A stretch of 55,916 nucleotides of DNA. Source: Bacteroidales bacterium. GTDB lineage: Bacteria; Bacteroidota; Bacteroidia; Bacteroidales; UBA4181. Each line of letters opens with the position of its first letter. Position 1 is the first letter of the stretch. The translations under genes and the position numbers were made by a program. This document shows, piece by piece, positions 46,541-55,916 of the stretch. Location of the stretch: positions 1-55,916 of the forward strand of contig JAISOY010000084.1 of assembly GCA_031275285.1 (NCBI GenBank). The letters run 5' to 3'. Below the pieces are notes generated by a model. That model saw only the letters and a program-made list of their open reading frames with translations. It ran no database searches and had not been told where the DNA came from.

Positions 46541-46741
46541 ATGAATACATCAGAGATCAGAGAATTATCAACGAAAGAGTTGATTGAGCGTATCGAAAAC
46601 GAAAAGAATATGCTCACTAAAATGAAGTTGAATCATGCCGTTTCTCCGTTGGATAACCCGATGAAGTTGAGATTTGCGCGTAAGAACATTGCACGCTTAT
46701 TGACCGAGTTAAAAAAGAGAGAATTAGCCGAAAAACAGTAA
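46541..46741 (+). CDS. rpmC: 50S ribosomal protein L29
   Basis: 66 residues, two antiparallel helices (IRELSTKELIERIENEKNML; KLRFARKNIARLLTELKKRE). Small protein at the tunnel exit next to L23. Standard order rplP-rpmC-rpsQ. Confidence 0.96.
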   Translation: MNTSEIRELSTKELIERIENEKNMLTKMKLNHAVSPLDNPMKLRFARKNIARLLTELKKRELAEKQ

Positions 46742-46751
46742 TTAGAGTCCA

Positions 46752-47009
46752 ATGGAAAAAAGAAATTTAAGAAAAGAACGTATCGGTGTTGTTGTCAGCA
46801 ACAAAATGAATAAAACCATTGTTATTGCTGTGAAAACAAAAGTAAAACATCCGATGTACGGAAAGTTTGTGAATAAGACCTCTAAATTCTTTGCCCACGA
46901 CGAGGGAAATACATGTGGTATCGGTGATACGGTTCGCATTATGGAAACCCGTCCTTTAAGCAAAAACAAGAATTGGAGATTAGTTGAAATCATAGAAAGA
47001 GCGAAATAA
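46752..47009 (+). CDS. rpsQ: 30S ribosomal protein S17
   Basis: 85 residues. OB-fold primary 16S rRNA binder. Signature [40 protein letters not shown] and [20 protein letters not shown]. Two bases separate its stop from rplN. Confidence 0.97.
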   Translation: MEKRNLRKERIGVVVSNKMNKTIVIAVKTKVKHPMYGKFVNKTSKFFAHDEGNTCGIGDTVRIMETRPLSKNKNWRLVEIIERAK

Positions 47010-47011
47010 TC

Positions 47012-47377
47012 ATGATACAACAAGAGAGTAGATTAAGCGTAGCCGACAACAGCGGAGCAAAAGAAGTATTGTGTATCCGCGTACTTGGAGGAACACGCCG
47101 TAAATATGCAAGTGTCGGTGATACTATAGTTGTTTCCGTAAAGGATGCGATCCCAGCCGGCGATATTAAAAAAGGAACGGTCAGCAAAGCCGTTGTTGTA
47201 CGTACTAAAAAAGAAATCCGTCGTGCCGATGGTTCGTATATCCGTTTTGACGATAATGCAGTAGTATTATTGAATAATGCGGGCGAAATCAGGGGTACCC
47301 GTATTTTCGGCCCTGTTGCACGTGAATTACGTGACGGTTTCATGAAGATTGTTTCGTTGGCTCCTGAAGTTTTATAA
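47012..47377 (+). CDS. rplN: 50S ribosomal protein L14
   Basis: 121 residues, one of the most conserved ribosomal proteins; forms an intersubunit bridge and binds the silencing factor RsfS. Signature [20 protein letters not shown] and [20 protein letters not shown]. Confidence 0.98.
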   Translation: MIQQESRLSVADNSGAKEVLCIRVLGGTRRKYASVGDTIVVSVKDAIPAGDIKKGTVSKAVVVRTKKEIRRADGSYIRFDDNAVVLLNNAGEIRGTRIFGPVARELRDGFMKIVSLAPEVL

Positions 47378-47398
47378 TCATCAAAAAACGAATTTGAA

Positions 47399-47731
47399 AT
47401 GAGCAAAAAGTTACATATCAAAAAAGGCGACATGGTGATTGTGAACGCCGGTGATGACAAAGGTCAGCAAGGACGGGTACTGGATGTTATCTTTGACAAG
47501 AAGAAAAATCGTGTCCGTGCGATAGTAGAAGGTGTGAATATGGTCACCAAACACACCAAACCTAATGCAAAGAATACCAATGGTGGTTTCGTAGAAAAGG
47601 AAGCTCCCATACATATTTCTAATTTAAACCATATCGATCCGAAAGAAAAGAAAGCAACCCGTATCGGCCGTCGCCGGGATGGGGATAAAGTGGTTCGTTA
47701 TGCAAAAAAATCAGGGGAGGAACTTAAATAA
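47399..47731 (+). CDS. rplX: 50S ribosomal protein L24
   Basis: 110 residues. Early assembly initiator with a KOW motif ([20 protein letters not shown]). The [20 protein letters not shown] segment is typical. Its TAA overlaps the rplE ATG by one base. Confidence 0.97.
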   Translation: MSKKLHIKKGDMVIVNAGDDKGQQGRVLDVIFDKKKNRVRAIVEGVNMVTKHTKPNAKNTNGGFVEKEAPIHISNLNHIDPKEKKATRIGRRRDGDKVVRYAKKSGEELK

Positions 47732-48294
47732 TGAAAAAGTATATTCCTACATATAAAACAAAATATCAGAAGGAAGTTGTTCCTGCTCTGATGAAAGAGT
47801 TTGGTTATACCAGTGTAATGCAGGTTCCTAAAATTGAGAAAATCATTATCAATCAGGGAGTAGGCCGTCATTCGGTAGCAGATAAGAAGATCATTGATAC
47901 TTCTATCACCGAATTGTCTGCTATTGCAGGACAAAAAGCAGTAGCAACTGTTTCCCGTAAAGATATCTCAAACTTCAAGCTTCGTAAAGGAGTTCCTGTT
48001 GGAGTTCGTGTTACTTTACGCAGTGGTAAGATGTATGAATTTCTTGAACGTCTGATCTCAGTATCTCTTCCCCGTATCCGCGACTTCAAGGGAATATCCG
48101 GTAAGTTGGATGGGAAAGGAAATTATAGCTTAGGTATTTCCGAACAGATCATCTTTCCTGAGATTGACATTGACAAAGTAACCAAAATACTTGGTGTGGA
48201 AATAACATTCGTTACTACAGCAAGAACTGATGAAGAGGGTTATGCTTTGTTACGTGAGTATGGTTTACCTTTTAAAAACGCAAAAAAGAATTAA
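47731..48294 (+). CDS. rplE: 50S ribosomal protein L5
   Basis: 187 residues. Binds 5S rRNA and forms a bridge to S13. Signature [40 protein letters not shown] and [20 protein letters not shown]. Start overlaps the rplX stop. Confidence 0.98.
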   Translation: MKKYIPTYKTKYQKEVVPALMKEFGYTSVMQVPKIEKIIINQGVGRHSVADKKIIDTSITELSAIAGQKAVATVSRKDISNFKLRKGVPVGVRVTLRSGKMYEFLERLISVSLPRIRDFKGISGKLDGKGNYSLGISEQIIFPEIDIDKVTKILGVEITFVTTARTDEEGYALLREYGLPFKNAKKN

Positions 48295-48297
48295 GAT

Positions 48298-48567
48298 ATG
48301 GCTAAAGAATCAATGAAAGCGCGTGAAGTTAAACGTGCAAAAATGGTGGCCAGATATGCTGAAAAACGTGCGAAGCTGAAAGCAGAAGGAGATTTTCAGA
48401 AGTTGGCAACTTTGCCGAGGAATTCAAGTACGGTAAGATTACATAACCGTTGTCTGCTGACAGGTCGTCCTAAAGGCTATATGCGTCAGTTTGGTGTAAG
48501 CCGTATTGTTTTTCGTGAAATGGCTTCCAAGGGGTTAATACCCGGTGTAAAAAAAGCAAGTTGGTAA
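48298..48567 (+). CDS. rpsN: 30S ribosomal protein S14 (zinc-independent type)
   Basis: 89 residues, the long form without the CXXC zinc ribbon. Signature [20 protein letters not shown] and [20 protein letters not shown]. Last gene of the operon in this window: instead of rpsH, a strong terminator follows 62 bp later and then uppP. The usual S10-spc continuation is therefore missing. Confidence 0.97.
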   Translation: MAKESMKAREVKRAKMVARYAEKRAKLKAEGDFQKLATLPRNSSTVRLHNRCLLTGRPKGYMRQFGVSRIVFREMASKGLIPGVKKASW

Positions 48568-48629
48568 AATTTATTTAAGCTTAGATGTATTTGTCTGAAA
48601 ACCGGAATAACATTTAGCTTGCTTGATAT

Positions 48630-48668
48630 AAATACAGGAACCCCTTGACGGGGTTTTTGTATTTTTTT
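48630..48668 (+). terminator. strong intrinsic terminator ending the ribosomal operon
   Basis: Bases 48630-48644 pair with 48650-48664 in a 15-bp stem (two G-U wobbles) with AACCCC/GGGGTT at the top and a 5-base loop, followed by TTTT. It is the strongest terminator on the plus strand here and closes the operon directly after rpsN. Confidence 0.88.
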
Positions 48669-48745
48669 ATAAATGTAAATAAGATCAAATTCTATTACTT
48701 AGACTTTATCAAACTTATAACGTAATCCTATAATACCGGAATTTA

Positions 48746-49537
48746 ATGAATTGGTTAGAGGCACTTATATTAGGGATTGTTCAAGGATTAACAGAATTTC
48801 TGCCGGTCAGCAGCAGCGGTCATCTGGAAATTGGCGCTGCATTGCTGAATGTTCAGGTGACCAATAACCTGACTTTTACGGTTGCTGTTCATGTAGCTAC
48901 CGTTTTGAGTACAATTGTAGTACTGCGAAAAGAAATCATGGATCTGTTACGTGGATTATTTAAATTTGAATGGAATGACCAAACCCAGTTTATTGTTAAA
49001 TTAATTGTTTCTGCTATTCCTGTTGGTATCGTCGGTTTATTTTTTAAGGATGTCGTGGAAGGTTTTTTCTCCGATAGTTTGATGCTGGTAGGTTCTATGT
49101 TATTACTCACAGCAGGATTGTTGACATTTGCCTATTATGCAAAGCCACGTCAGAAAGAAAAAATTTCTTTCTGGGATGCACTTATCATCGGTATTTCACA
49201 AGCATGTGCCGTTCTACCTGGTTTATCCCGCTCCGGGACCACAATCTCAACAGGGTTACTGCTGGGAAATAAGAAAGATGTGGTTGCCAAGTTTTCTTTC
49301 CTGATGGTATTGGCTCCTATTTTGGGGGAATGTTTTCTTGATTTGGTGAAAGGCGATTTTTCATCAGAAGTATCCGGTATTCCGACAGTCTCCTTGGTGA
49401 TTGGTTTTCTTGCAGCTTTTGTTTCGGGATTTATTGCCTGTTCCTGGATGCTGAATCTTGTGAAAAAAGGTAAACTGATCTATTTTGCAATTTATTGTGC
49501 TATTGTCGGTACAGCTGTACTTATCTTTTTGGGATAA
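48746..49537 (+). CDS. uppP: undecaprenyl-diphosphate phosphatase (BacA/UppP)
   Basis: 263-residue polytopic inner-membrane enzyme that recycles undecaprenyl pyrophosphate to the monophosphate carrier for peptidoglycan and other envelope glycans; overproduction gives bacitracin resistance in other species. Both family motifs are present: [18 protein letters not shown] at the N-terminus and [13 protein letters not shown] near residue 155. About seven to eight hydrophobic segments. First gene of a run with truB and queA, six bases before truB. Confidence 0.97.
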   Translation: MNWLEALILGIVQGLTEFLPVSSSGHLEIGAALLNVQVTNNLTFTVAVHVATVLSTIVVLRKEIMDLLRGLFKFEWNDQTQFIVKLIVSAIPVGIVGLFFKDVVEGFFSDSLMLVGSMLLLTAGLLTFAYYAKPRQKEKISFWDALIIGISQACAVLPGLSRSGTTISTGLLLGNKKDVVAKFSFLMVLAPILGECFLDLVKGDFSSEVSGIPTVSLVIGFLAAFVSGFIACSWMLNLVKKGKLIYFAIYCAIVGTAVLIFLG

Positions 49538-49543
49538 TAAAGA

Positions 49544-50278
49544 ATGCCTGAAGAAAAGCTCATTCCTCTGTTTGATCCTCAAATATCCGTTGCTGAAGAT
49601 TTTATCAGCGGGCAGGTAATATTGATCGATAAACCATTAACGTGGACATCATTTGATGTAGTTCGTAAGTGTCGTAACCTGATTACCCATAAGTTGAAAA
49701 TAAAGAAATTGAAGGTAGGTCATGCCGGAACACTTGATCCTTTAGCTACCGGACTAATGATTGTTTGTTCCGGAAAAGCAACCAAATGCATTTCGGAATG
49801 GATGGATATGGATAAGGAATATGTTGCCAGCATCGAATTCGGGCGGACAACTTTATCTTTTGATCTTGAAACGGAGACGAACGCCACCTTTCCATACGAG
49901 CACATTACCCGGGAATCATTGGAGCAGTCGTTGAAACAGTTTCTCGGTGAAATTCAACAAGTACCGCCATTATTTTCGGCAAAGAATTTGCAGGGAAAAC
50001 GTGCCTACACTTTTGCAAGAAAAGGATCAGATATGGAATTACCTCCGAATACGGTTACCATCAGTAATCTGGAAATAATCCGATTTGAACTTCCGGTTGT
50101 AGAAATAAAGATGCGTTGCAGTAAGGGAACGTATGTAAGAGCTTTTGCCCGTGATATCGGCATTGCGAATCAAAGTGGGGCATGTCTGATCGGATTAAGA
50201 AGAACGGCCATCGGGGCTTTTAAAGTTGAAGATGCCATGCTTCCTAATTCTTTTGAAATGGAAATTTCAAAAATATAG
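49544..50278 (+). CDS. truB: tRNA pseudouridine(55) synthase
   Basis: 244 residues. Makes the T-loop pseudouridine-55 of tRNAs. Catalytic Asp65 lies in VGHAGTLDPLATGLM; further conserved segments are IDKPLTWTSFDVV, KEYVASIEFGRTTLSFDLET, the PPLFSAKNLQGKRAY motif and RCSKGTYVRAFARDIG. It begins six bases after uppP and is followed by queA after 33 bp, so these are probably co-transcribed. Confidence 0.97.
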   Translation: MPEEKLIPLFDPQISVAEDFISGQVILIDKPLTWTSFDVVRKCRNLITHKLKIKKLKVGHAGTLDPLATGLMIVCSGKATKCISEWMDMDKEYVASIEFGRTTLSFDLETETNATFPYEHITRESLEQSLKQFLGEIQQVPPLFSAKNLQGKRAYTFARKGSDMELPPNTVTISNLEIIRFELPVVEIKMRCSKGTYVRAFARDIGIANQSGACLIGLRRTAIGAFKVEDAMLPNSFEMEISKI

Positions 50279-50311
50279 TTGTAATCATTTAATTTCAAAG
50301 ATACCTTTAAT

Positions 50312-51361
50312 ATGAGGCTTTCACAGTATAAATTTCATTTGCCACCCGATCTGATCGCTAAATTCCCTGCACCTAACAGGGACGAATCGCGGTTAATGGT
50401 GATCAATCGTCAGTACGATCACATTGAACATCGTACATTTAAAGATATTATTGATTATTTTAACGAAGGAGATGTTATGGTATTTAATGATACCAAGGTC
50501 TTTCCTGCACGTTTATATGGCAATAAGGAAAAAACAGGAGCGCAAATAGAAGTATTCCTGTTGCGTGAACTCAACAGAGAACAACGTTTATGGGATGTGT
50601 TAGTAGATCCCGCCAGAAAAATACGTATAGGAAATAAACTTTATTTCGGTGACAATGATACACTGGTTGCCGAGGTCATTGATAATACGACTTCCCGTGG
50701 GCGTACCCTTCGTTTTCTTTTCGACGGAGAATATGATGTATTTAAAAAGACCCTTTATTCCCTGGGACAAACTCCTCTTCCTAAATTTATAAAACGCGAA
50801 GTACTTCCTGAAGATAAAGATCGTTACCAAACGATTCTTGCAAAGCATGAAGGGGCTGTTGCTGCACCGTCTGCTGGCCTACACTTTAGTAGGGAATTAT
50901 TAAAACGTTTCGAGATCAAAGGTATTGAGCGGACCGAGATCACATTGCACATGGGATTAGGTAATTTCCGGAGTGTGGATGTAGAGGATCTGACCAAACA
51001 TAAAATGGATTCGGAACAGATGAACATTTCTGAAGCATCATCAGAAATTGTCAATAATGCAAAATTGAGAAGGTCTGAAGTATGCGCTGTCGGAACAACC
51101 GTATTACGTGCTTTGGAGAGTTCTGTCTCCACAAATGGAATGCTGAAGCCGGCCGACATCTGGACCAATAAATTTATTTTTCCACCTTATGAAATAAGTG
51201 TACCCACAAGCCTGGTTTCTAACTTCCATTTGCCCATGTCGACCATGATGATGATGGTATCGGCCTTTACAGGATATGACAGGTTGATGGATATATATGA
51301 GCTGGCAGTTAAGGAAAAATACAGATTCGGGTCTTATGGCGATGCCATGCTGGTACTGTAA
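50312..51361 (+). CDS. queA: S-adenosylmethionine:tRNA ribosyltransferase-isomerase
   Basis: 349 residues. Transfers and isomerises the ribosyl part of SAM onto preQ1 at the tRNA wobble position, giving epoxyqueuosine. Conserved features are [61 protein letters not shown] and [16 protein letters not shown]. No other queuosine gene is in the window. The upstream ATACCTTTAATATG resembles a promoter box with G replaced by A. Confidence 0.97.
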   Translation: MRLSQYKFHLPPDLIAKFPAPNRDESRLMVINRQYDHIEHRTFKDIIDYFNEGDVMVFNDTKVFPARLYGNKEKTGAQIEVFLLRELNREQRLWDVLVDPARKIRIGNKLYFGDNDTLVAEVIDNTTSRGRTLRFLFDGEYDVFKKTLYSLGQTPLPKFIKREVLPEDKDRYQTILAKHEGAVAAPSAGLHFSRELLKRFEIKGIERTEITLHMGLGNFRSVDVEDLTKHKMDSEQMNISEASSEIVNNAKLRRSEVCAVGTTVLRALESSVSTNGMLKPADIWTNKFIFPPYEISVPTSLVSNFHLPMSTMMMMVSAFTGYDRLMDIYELAVKEKYRFGSYGDAMLVL

Positions 51362-51391
51362 TAGATTTAGGGATATCTGATAAAACTTAAA

Positions 51392-52759
51392 ATGGCGAAA
51401 CTCAAGACCATATTTTATTGCAGGAATTGTGGGAATGAGTCTTCAAAGTGGATTGGCCGTTGTCCCGGATGTGGAGAATGGAATACCTATATCGAGGAAC
51501 CGGTAGAAAAGAAGACAGCGAATCATCCGATTTACGAAACGACTGAGAGGACGAGACCGCAGAAGTTATCCGAAATATCAGCGGCAGTCCACCAACGGAT
51601 CAATACCCACAATGAAGAATTAAACAGGGTCCTGGGAGGCGGTTTGGTCCCGGGATCTCTGGTATTGCTGGGAGGTGAGCCCGGTATCGGGAAATCGACT
51701 CTGGCGTTACAAGTTGCCTTAGAGCTACAAGGACAAAACGTATTATATGTTTCCGGAGAGGAAAGCCTTCAACAAATAAAATTAAGGGCTGAGCGCATCG
51801 GAAGGAAAGACAATGACTGTCTTTTCCTGAATGAGACTTCTTTGGAAAATATTCTGATGCATTGTAATGATAATAAACCGTCTTTACTATTTGTTGATTC
51901 TATCCAGACCATCAGTACCCAGAATATTGATTCCTCGGCAGGAAGTGTTTCCCAGGTAAGGGAATGTACCGCAGCATTGCTTAAATATGCCAAGGCTACC
52001 CATACCTCCATTATTTTGATAGGTCATATTACTAAAGACGGAATACTGGCCGGTCCTAAAATTCTGGAACATATTGTGGATGCTGTTCTTCAGTTTGAGG
52101 GTGACCACAATCATGTATACCGGATTCTCCGCTCTTTGAAGAACCGTTTCGGTTCGACTTCGGAATTAGGGATCTTTGAAATGCGGGGTAATGGACTTAG
52201 AGAGGTCAATAATCCTTCTGAAATGTTGATTACTACGAATGACGAAGGATTAAGCGGGATCGGGATCGGAGCCACAATTGATGGTATCAGGCCTTTTTTG
52301 ATTGAAGTACAGGCTTTGGTTAGTTCTGCTGTTTACGGGACTCCCCAACGTTCCTGTACCGGTTTTGACGGCAGGCGGTTGAATATGTTGTTGGCTGTGT
52401 TGGAGAAACGTGCAGGGTTCAGTTTATCGGCGAAAGATGTATTCCTGAATATTGCCGGTGGGCTCAAGGTGGACGATCCTGCCATAGATATGGCTGTAAT
52501 TGCTGCGATTATGTCATCTAATATTGATATGCCTATCAGTCATCAATATTGTTTTTCCGGTGAAGTAGGGCTTTCAGGAGAGATACGTCCGGTAAGTCGG
52601 ATCGAGCAAAGAATACAGGAAGCACAAAAACTGGGATTTACTAAGATTTTTGTTGCAGGCGCCAATAAAAAAGGTATTGATGTTTCAGGGCTATCTATCC
52701 AGGTTGTTTTTGTCAGCAAAGTAGAACATTTATTCAAAGCATTGTTTGGGAAAAACTAA
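51392..52759 (+). CDS. radA: DNA repair protein RadA/Sms
   Basis: 455-residue hexameric helicase that promotes branch migration of recombination intermediates. N-terminal four-Cys zinc finger (Cys10, Cys13, Cys24, Cys27). Walker A GGEPGIGKS at 94-102, Walker B LLFVDSIQTI, and the RadA-specific KNRFG motif (LKNRFGSTSELGIFEM). The C-terminal third is the Lon-like domain (AVIAAIMSSNIDMPI; GEVGLSGEIRPVSRIEQRIQ). The following MazG-like gene begins 28 bp after its stop. Confidence 0.97.
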   Translation: MAKLKTIFYCRNCGNESSKWIGRCPGCGEWNTYIEEPVEKKTANHPIYETTERTRPQKLSEISAAVHQRINTHNEELNRVLGGGLVPGSLVLLGGEPGIGKSTLALQVALELQGQNVLYVSGEESLQQIKLRAERIGRKDNDCLFLNETSLENILMHCNDNKPSLLFVDSIQTISTQNIDSSAGSVSQVRECTAALLKYAKATHTSIILIGHITKDGILAGPKILEHIVDAVLQFEGDHNHVYRILRSLKNRFGSTSELGIFEMRGNGLREVNNPSEMLITTNDEGLSGIGIGATIDGIRPFLIEVQALVSSAVYGTPQRSCTGFDGRRLNMLLAVLEKRAGFSLSAKDVFLNIAGGLKVDDPAIDMAVIAAIMSSNIDMPISHQYCFSGEVGLSGEIRPVSRIEQRIQEAQKLGFTKIFVAGANKKGIDVSGLSIQVVFVSKVEHLFKALFGKN

Positions 52760-52787
52760 TGTCAGCAGGCTATCTAAAACGGATCAG

Positions 52788-53117
52788 ATGACCATCAAAG
52801 AAGCACAACAATTTGTAGATAAATGGATAAAAGAATATGGGGTGCGTTATTTCAACGAACTCACCAATATGGCTATTCTGGCTGAAGAAGTAGGGGAGGT
52901 GGCGCGAATTATCGCCCGGGATTATGGAGAACAATCATCCAAATCTTCTGATGATAAAAAATATCTGGCTGATGAGTTGGCTGATGTTTTATTTGTAGTG
53001 ATTTGTCTTGCCAATCAGACAGGGATAGATTTGACGGAAGCACTGAAAAATAATTTTGAGAAAAAGACTGTACGGGATAAGGACAGGCATAAAAACAACA
53101 AAAAGCTTGTCCCCTAA
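52788..53117 (+). CDS. MazG-like nucleotide pyrophosphohydrolase
   Basis: 109 residues from the chosen start (ATG at 52788). An upstream in-frame ATG at 52746 would overlap the radA end and add 14 poorly conserved residues. All-alpha NTP-PPase fold, with the metal-binding motif LAEEVGEVARIIARDYG and the second acidic helix ADELADVLFVVICLANQTGI. Probably hydrolyses non-canonical or excess nucleoside triphosphates to monophosphates. It ends in a lysine-rich tail and is followed by a bidirectional terminator. Confidence 0.92.
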   Translation: MTIKEAQQFVDKWIKEYGVRYFNELTNMAILAEEVGEVARIIARDYGEQSSKSSDDKKYLADELADVLFVVICLANQTGIDLTEALKNNFEKKTVRDKDRHKNNKKLVP

Positions 53118-53210
53118 ATCTGATATAGAAGGATAATAGTTCTTACCTTCGATCTAATTTTAATATAAAAAATAAGAAGGGGATCAGTTGTAAGACAGCA
53201 TTGATAAAAA

Positions 53211-53243
53211 ACAAAAAGTTGCAAGATCCTTGCAACTTTTTGT
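53211..53243. terminator. bidirectional intrinsic terminator
   Basis: ACAAAAAGTTGCAAG (53211-53225) pairs perfectly with 53229-53243 around a 3-base loop: a 15-bp stem flanked by A5/T5 tracts. It separates the convergent MazG-like gene (plus) and primary sigma gene (minus). Confidence 0.88.
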
Positions 53244-53261
53244 GAAAACTTTTGTCGAGGG

Positions 53262-54122
53262 TTACCCCAAATAACTTTTTAATAATTTACTTCTGGATGT
53301 ATGACGTAATCTACGGATGGCTTTTTCTTTGATCTGCCGTACCCGTTCTCTCGTTAATCCGAACTTTTCACCAATTTCTTCAAGTGTCATTTCTTGCACT
53401 CCAATACCAAAAAACAACTTAATGATATCCCGTTCCCGTTCGGTAAGTGTAGCCAAAGCGCGTTCAATTTCACGGATCAGCGATTCATTGATCAACGCCC
53501 TGTCAGCAACGGGAGAATCGTTATTGACCAATACATCCAGCAGGCTATTATCTTCACCTTCAATAAACGGAGCATCGACAGATACATGACGTCCCGAAAC
53601 ACGCATGGTATCAGCTATCTTTTCTTTGGTAATTTCCAGGACATCCGCTAACTCCTCTGCAGAAGGAATCCGTTCATTTTCCTGTTCAAATTTTGAAAAT
53701 GCTTTGTTGATTTTATTCAATGAACCTACCTGATTCAAAGGTAAACGAACGATACGTGATTGTTCTGCCAAAGCCTGTAATATAGATTGCCTGATCCACC
53801 AAACGGCATAGGATATAAATTTAAAACCGCGCGTTTCATCAAACTTTTCGGCAGCTTTAATCAGTCCTAAGTTACCCTCATTGATCAAATCGGGCAAACT
53901 TAGTCCTTGATTCTGGTATTGTTTTGCGACAGAAACCACAAATCTGAGATTGGCTCTCGTTAGTTTTTCTAATGCTGTACGGTCGCCTTTTTTTATTCTC
54001 TGGGCTAATTCTACTTCTTCTTCTACAGTAATTAACTCTTCCTTGCCAATTTCCTGCAGGTATTTATCTAAAGAAGCACTTTCCCTGTTTGTGATTGATT
54101 TTGTGATTTTTAACTGTCTCAT
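53262..54122 (-). CDS. rpoD: primary RNA polymerase sigma factor (Bacteroidetes type)
   Basis: 286 residues, much shorter than proteobacterial RpoD because region 1.1 and the non-conserved region are absent, as in the Bacteroides fragilis primary factor. Region 1.2 is at the start ([20 protein letters not shown]), then region 2 ([40 protein letters not shown]), region 3, and region 4.2 ([20 protein letters not shown]). It is expected to recognise the TTG/TAnnTTTG promoters annotated in this window, including its own at 54142-54172. Confidence 0.96.
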   Translation of the reverse strand: MRQLKITKSITNRESASLDKYLQEIGKEELITVEEEVELAQRIKKGDRTALEKLTRANLRFVVSVAKQYQNQGLSLPDLINEGNLGLIKAAEKFDETRGFKFISYAVWWIRQSILQALAEQSRIVRLPLNQVGSLNKINKAFSKFEQENERIPSAEELADVLEITKEKIADTMRVSGRHVSVDAPFIEGEDNSLLDVLVNNDSPVADRALINESLIREIERALATLTERERDIIKLFFGIGVQEMTLEEIGEKFGLTRERVRQIKEKAIRRLRHTSRSKLLKSYLG

Positions 54123-54141
54123 TCTATCTGAAAAATTTGTG

Positions 54142-54172
54142 CAAAATTACGTTAAATATATAACACGTCCAA
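54142..54172 (-). promoter_or_regulatory. Bacteroidetes-type promoter of the primary sigma gene
   Basis: Minus strand: TTG at 54172-54170, 20-base spacer, TAATTTTG at 54149-54142. Transcription would start about 15 bases before the ATG at 54122. Suggests self-transcription by the primary sigma factor. Confidence 0.7.
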
Positions 54173-54203
54173 AAACAAATTGTTTGATCAAATGATAAAT
54201 TTA

Positions 54204-55664
54204 TTATTTAGCAAAACCATAATAATCTATTTTACCATTCGGATAGATGCCGTCAATAATGATTCGTCCTCCCGGTTCTATTTTATTGAGGATAGACTGA
54301 AAATCAGAAATGGAACTGACTGGCTGATCATTTATTCTTGTAACGATGAACCCATTACGAACGCCTGCTTCTTTCAATTTACCATTCCCGACATCTGTTA
54401 CTTTAATACCGGATCTGATCCGCAGAGTTCGTTTATCTCTATCATTTATCCCCTCAAATTTCGCGCCAAGAATACTTGATGAATCACCATTTGAAATTTG
54501 AGTGGTTTCTTCTATATTACGTAAAGTAACCTGAATTTGTTGTGTTTTTTTATTTCTTTCTATGGTGACATCAACATGATCATTTGGACGATACTTACTT
54601 AGCTGTTCCTGAAGCTGGGAAAAACTATTCACAGAAATTCCATTGATCGATTTGATGATATCGCCTTCTTTAATTCCTGCTGCAGCTGCACCTCCGGTTT
54701 CCATGACACTGGCTACATAAATTCCCTCAATCTTGTCCAACCCTTTTTCTTTGGCAAATTCAGCATCTATCTCTCTGGTACCGATACCCAACATGGCGCG
54801 TTGTACCACTCCGAACTCTTTCAGGTCAAGAATGACTTTTTGAACAATAGATACAGGAATAGCAAATGAATTTCCGGAAAAAGATCCTGTTTGGGAAGCA
54901 ATGGCCGTATTGATCCCGACCAGTTCCCCTTTGGTGTTGACCAAAGCTCCTCCACTGTTTCCCGGATTTACTGCAGCATCAGTCTGGATGAAAGATTCAA
55001 TACCCATTTGGGTCGAATTTGCCAGGATGCCTAGTTGGCGGGTTTTAGCACTGACGATTCCGGCTGTAACCGTAGATGTCAGGTTGTAAGGATTTCCGAC
55101 TGCCAATACCCATTCACCTACACGTAATGCTTCAGAATCACCATAAGTAAGGTGCGGCAATCCGCTTTCTTCTATCTTTAACAGTGCAAGATCCGTTGTG
55201 GGGTCAGCGCCTACCAGTTTCGCGGTAAATACACGCTTATCATTGAGTGTTACCTCTATTTCATCGGCTTTATCAATGACATGGTTGTTGGTAATGATAT
55301 ATCCATCATCGGTAATAATGACTCCGGAACCGAATCCTTCGCGCGGAACCTGTCGTTGTTCGCGGTATCCGTAAAAGAAATCAAAAAAAGGATTTCCCGA
55401 ACCACTATACATGTTCTGCATGGTCTTTACTTTTACGTGAACCACACAATTCACAGTACGCTCAGCAGCAAATGTAAAATCAGGGTAAGCCACATCGCGG
55501 GCATCCTGAGGTGTTAATGCGGCATAATAAACCGAAGGAGAAGATGATTGTCCCGAAAAAGCTTGATTTTCAGGATATCCTACAAGCCGCGCATAAATAA
55601 AAACAGCTGCTACTCCTCCGAGTAAAGCAATTCCTAATGAAAATAATAAATTCTTAAATTTCAT
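54204..55664 (-). CDS. Do/DegQ-family periplasmic serine protease
   Basis: 486 residues with an N-terminal hydrophobic signal or anchor (NLLFSLGIALLGGVAAVFIY). Trypsin-like protease domain with triad His128 (ITNNHVID), Asp158 (DPTTDLALLK) and Ser237 (NPGNSGGALVN), followed by two PDZ domains (about 285-375, IEGIYVASVMETGGAAAAGI, and about 395-486). HtrA/DegP/DegQ proteins degrade or chaperone misfolded envelope proteins. A DegP versus DegQ label cannot be given in this phylum. Separated from the sigma gene by 81 bp on the same strand. Confidence 0.95.
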   Translation of the reverse strand: MKFKNLLFSLGIALLGGVAAVFIYARLVGYPENQAFSGQSSSPSVYYAALTPQDARDVAYPDFTFAAERTVNCVVHVKVKTMQNMYSGSGNPFFDFFYGYREQRQVPREGFGSGVIITDDGYIITNNHVIDKADEIEVTLNDKRVFTAKLVGADPTTDLALLKIEESGLPHLTYGDSEALRVGEWVLAVGNPYNLTSTVTAGIVSAKTRQLGILANSTQMGIESFIQTDAAVNPGNSGGALVNTKGELVGINTAIASQTGSFSGNSFAIPVSIVQKVILDLKEFGVVQRAMLGIGTREIDAEFAKEKGLDKIEGIYVASVMETGGAAAAGIKEGDIIKSINGISVNSFSQLQEQLSKYRPNDHVDVTIERNKKTQQIQVTLRNIEETTQISNGDSSSILGAKFEGINDRDKRTLRIRSGIKVTDVGNGKLKEAGVRNGFIVTRINDQPVSSISDFQSILNKIEPGGRIIIDGIYPNGKIDYYGFAK

Positions 55665-55743
55665 ACATTTCTTTCTTAATATTATTTAATAAAAAAGTTC
55701 GTTTGTAAAACAAACAGTCAATTTCCTGTAGTAACTTACCATA

Positions 55744-55777
55744 CAAAAATAAAGCCGATTTTTTATTTTTATTACAA
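55744..55777 (-). promoter_or_regulatory. possible promoter of the HtrA-family protease gene
   Basis: Minus strand: TATTTTTG at 55751-55744 fits TAnnTTTG. The nearest TTG (55777-55775) is 23 bases upstream, slightly too far. It predicts a leader of about 75 bases that includes a TTTGT/ACAAA hairpin near 55720. Confidence 0.4.
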
Positions 55778-55916
55778 CTTAACATATTTTAACGTGAGAA
55801 AGGACTAAATTAGCTCTATTGCTGATATATACGGAATGAATGGTGTGGAAATCCGACAATAAAAAATGATTTTTAGGAAAAAATCAACTATTTAAGTAAT
55901 ATAAAACAATTAATGT

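Overview
The window reads as a chromosome segment of a Bacteroidota, most likely order Bacteroidales. The evidence is SusC/SusD pairs, ECF sigma/FecR pairs, a short primary sigma factor without region 1.1, promoters of the TTG-N19/20-TAnnTTTG type, and a type IX secretion C-terminal sorting domain. The sorting domain argues against Bacteroides itself, which lacks that system. Genus cannot be fixed from the sequence.

Positions 1-37.8 kb form an accessory glycan-utilisation region made of two paralogous polysaccharide utilisation loci (PULs). PUL1 (about 0.5-23.9 kb): an ECF sigma factor on the minus strand faces away from its anti-sigma FecR. FecR is followed by a SusC-type transducing TonB receptor with an STN domain, SusD, two accessory surface lipoproteins (DUF4959/DUF5126/DUF5000 type and DUF4998 type), a GH106-like enzyme, a minus-strand S51 peptidase, a GH127 enzyme, a second GH106-like lipoprotein enzyme, and a NAGPA-type phosphodiester glycosidase with a type IX sorting domain. 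PUL2 (about 24.1-37.8 kb) repeats the plan: ECF sigma, FecR, SusC, SusD, the same two lipoprotein types, a second GH127 enzyme, then a separately promoted FAD-dependent oxidoreductase. The presumed circuit is: glycan bound by SusD and the lipoproteins is imported by SusC, the SusC STN domain signals to FecR, FecR releases the ECF factor, and the susC operon is expressed. The enzyme set (GH106 alpha-L-rhamnosidase-like, GH127 beta-L-arabinofuranosidase-like) suggests a rhamnose- and arabinose- or aceric-acid-containing plant glycan such as pectin side chains; this is inference.

From 38 kb onward the window is housekeeping. It holds cheD (minus strand), then one long ribosomal operon with a good promoter: rpsL-rpsG-fusA-rpsJ-rplC-rplD-rplW-rplB-rpsS-rplV-rpsC-rplP-rpmC-rpsQ-rplN-rplX-rplE-rpsN. 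The operon stops abruptly after rpsN at a strong intrinsic terminator, so the usual continuation (rpsH, rplF ... rpoA, rplQ) is missing here. Next come uppP, truB, queA, radA and a MazG-like gene on plus, then the primary sigma factor and an HtrA/DegQ protease on minus.

Non-coding points of interest: a 61-bp pure TC dinucleotide tract (203-263); a hairpin-bearing repeat present twice (38-81 and 21685-21722); a 14-base element identical in sequence and position upstream of both susC start codons, with leader hairpins farther upstream; a 237-bp inverted-repeat-bounded, possibly MITE-like segment (36034-36270); and the broken S10/spc operon.
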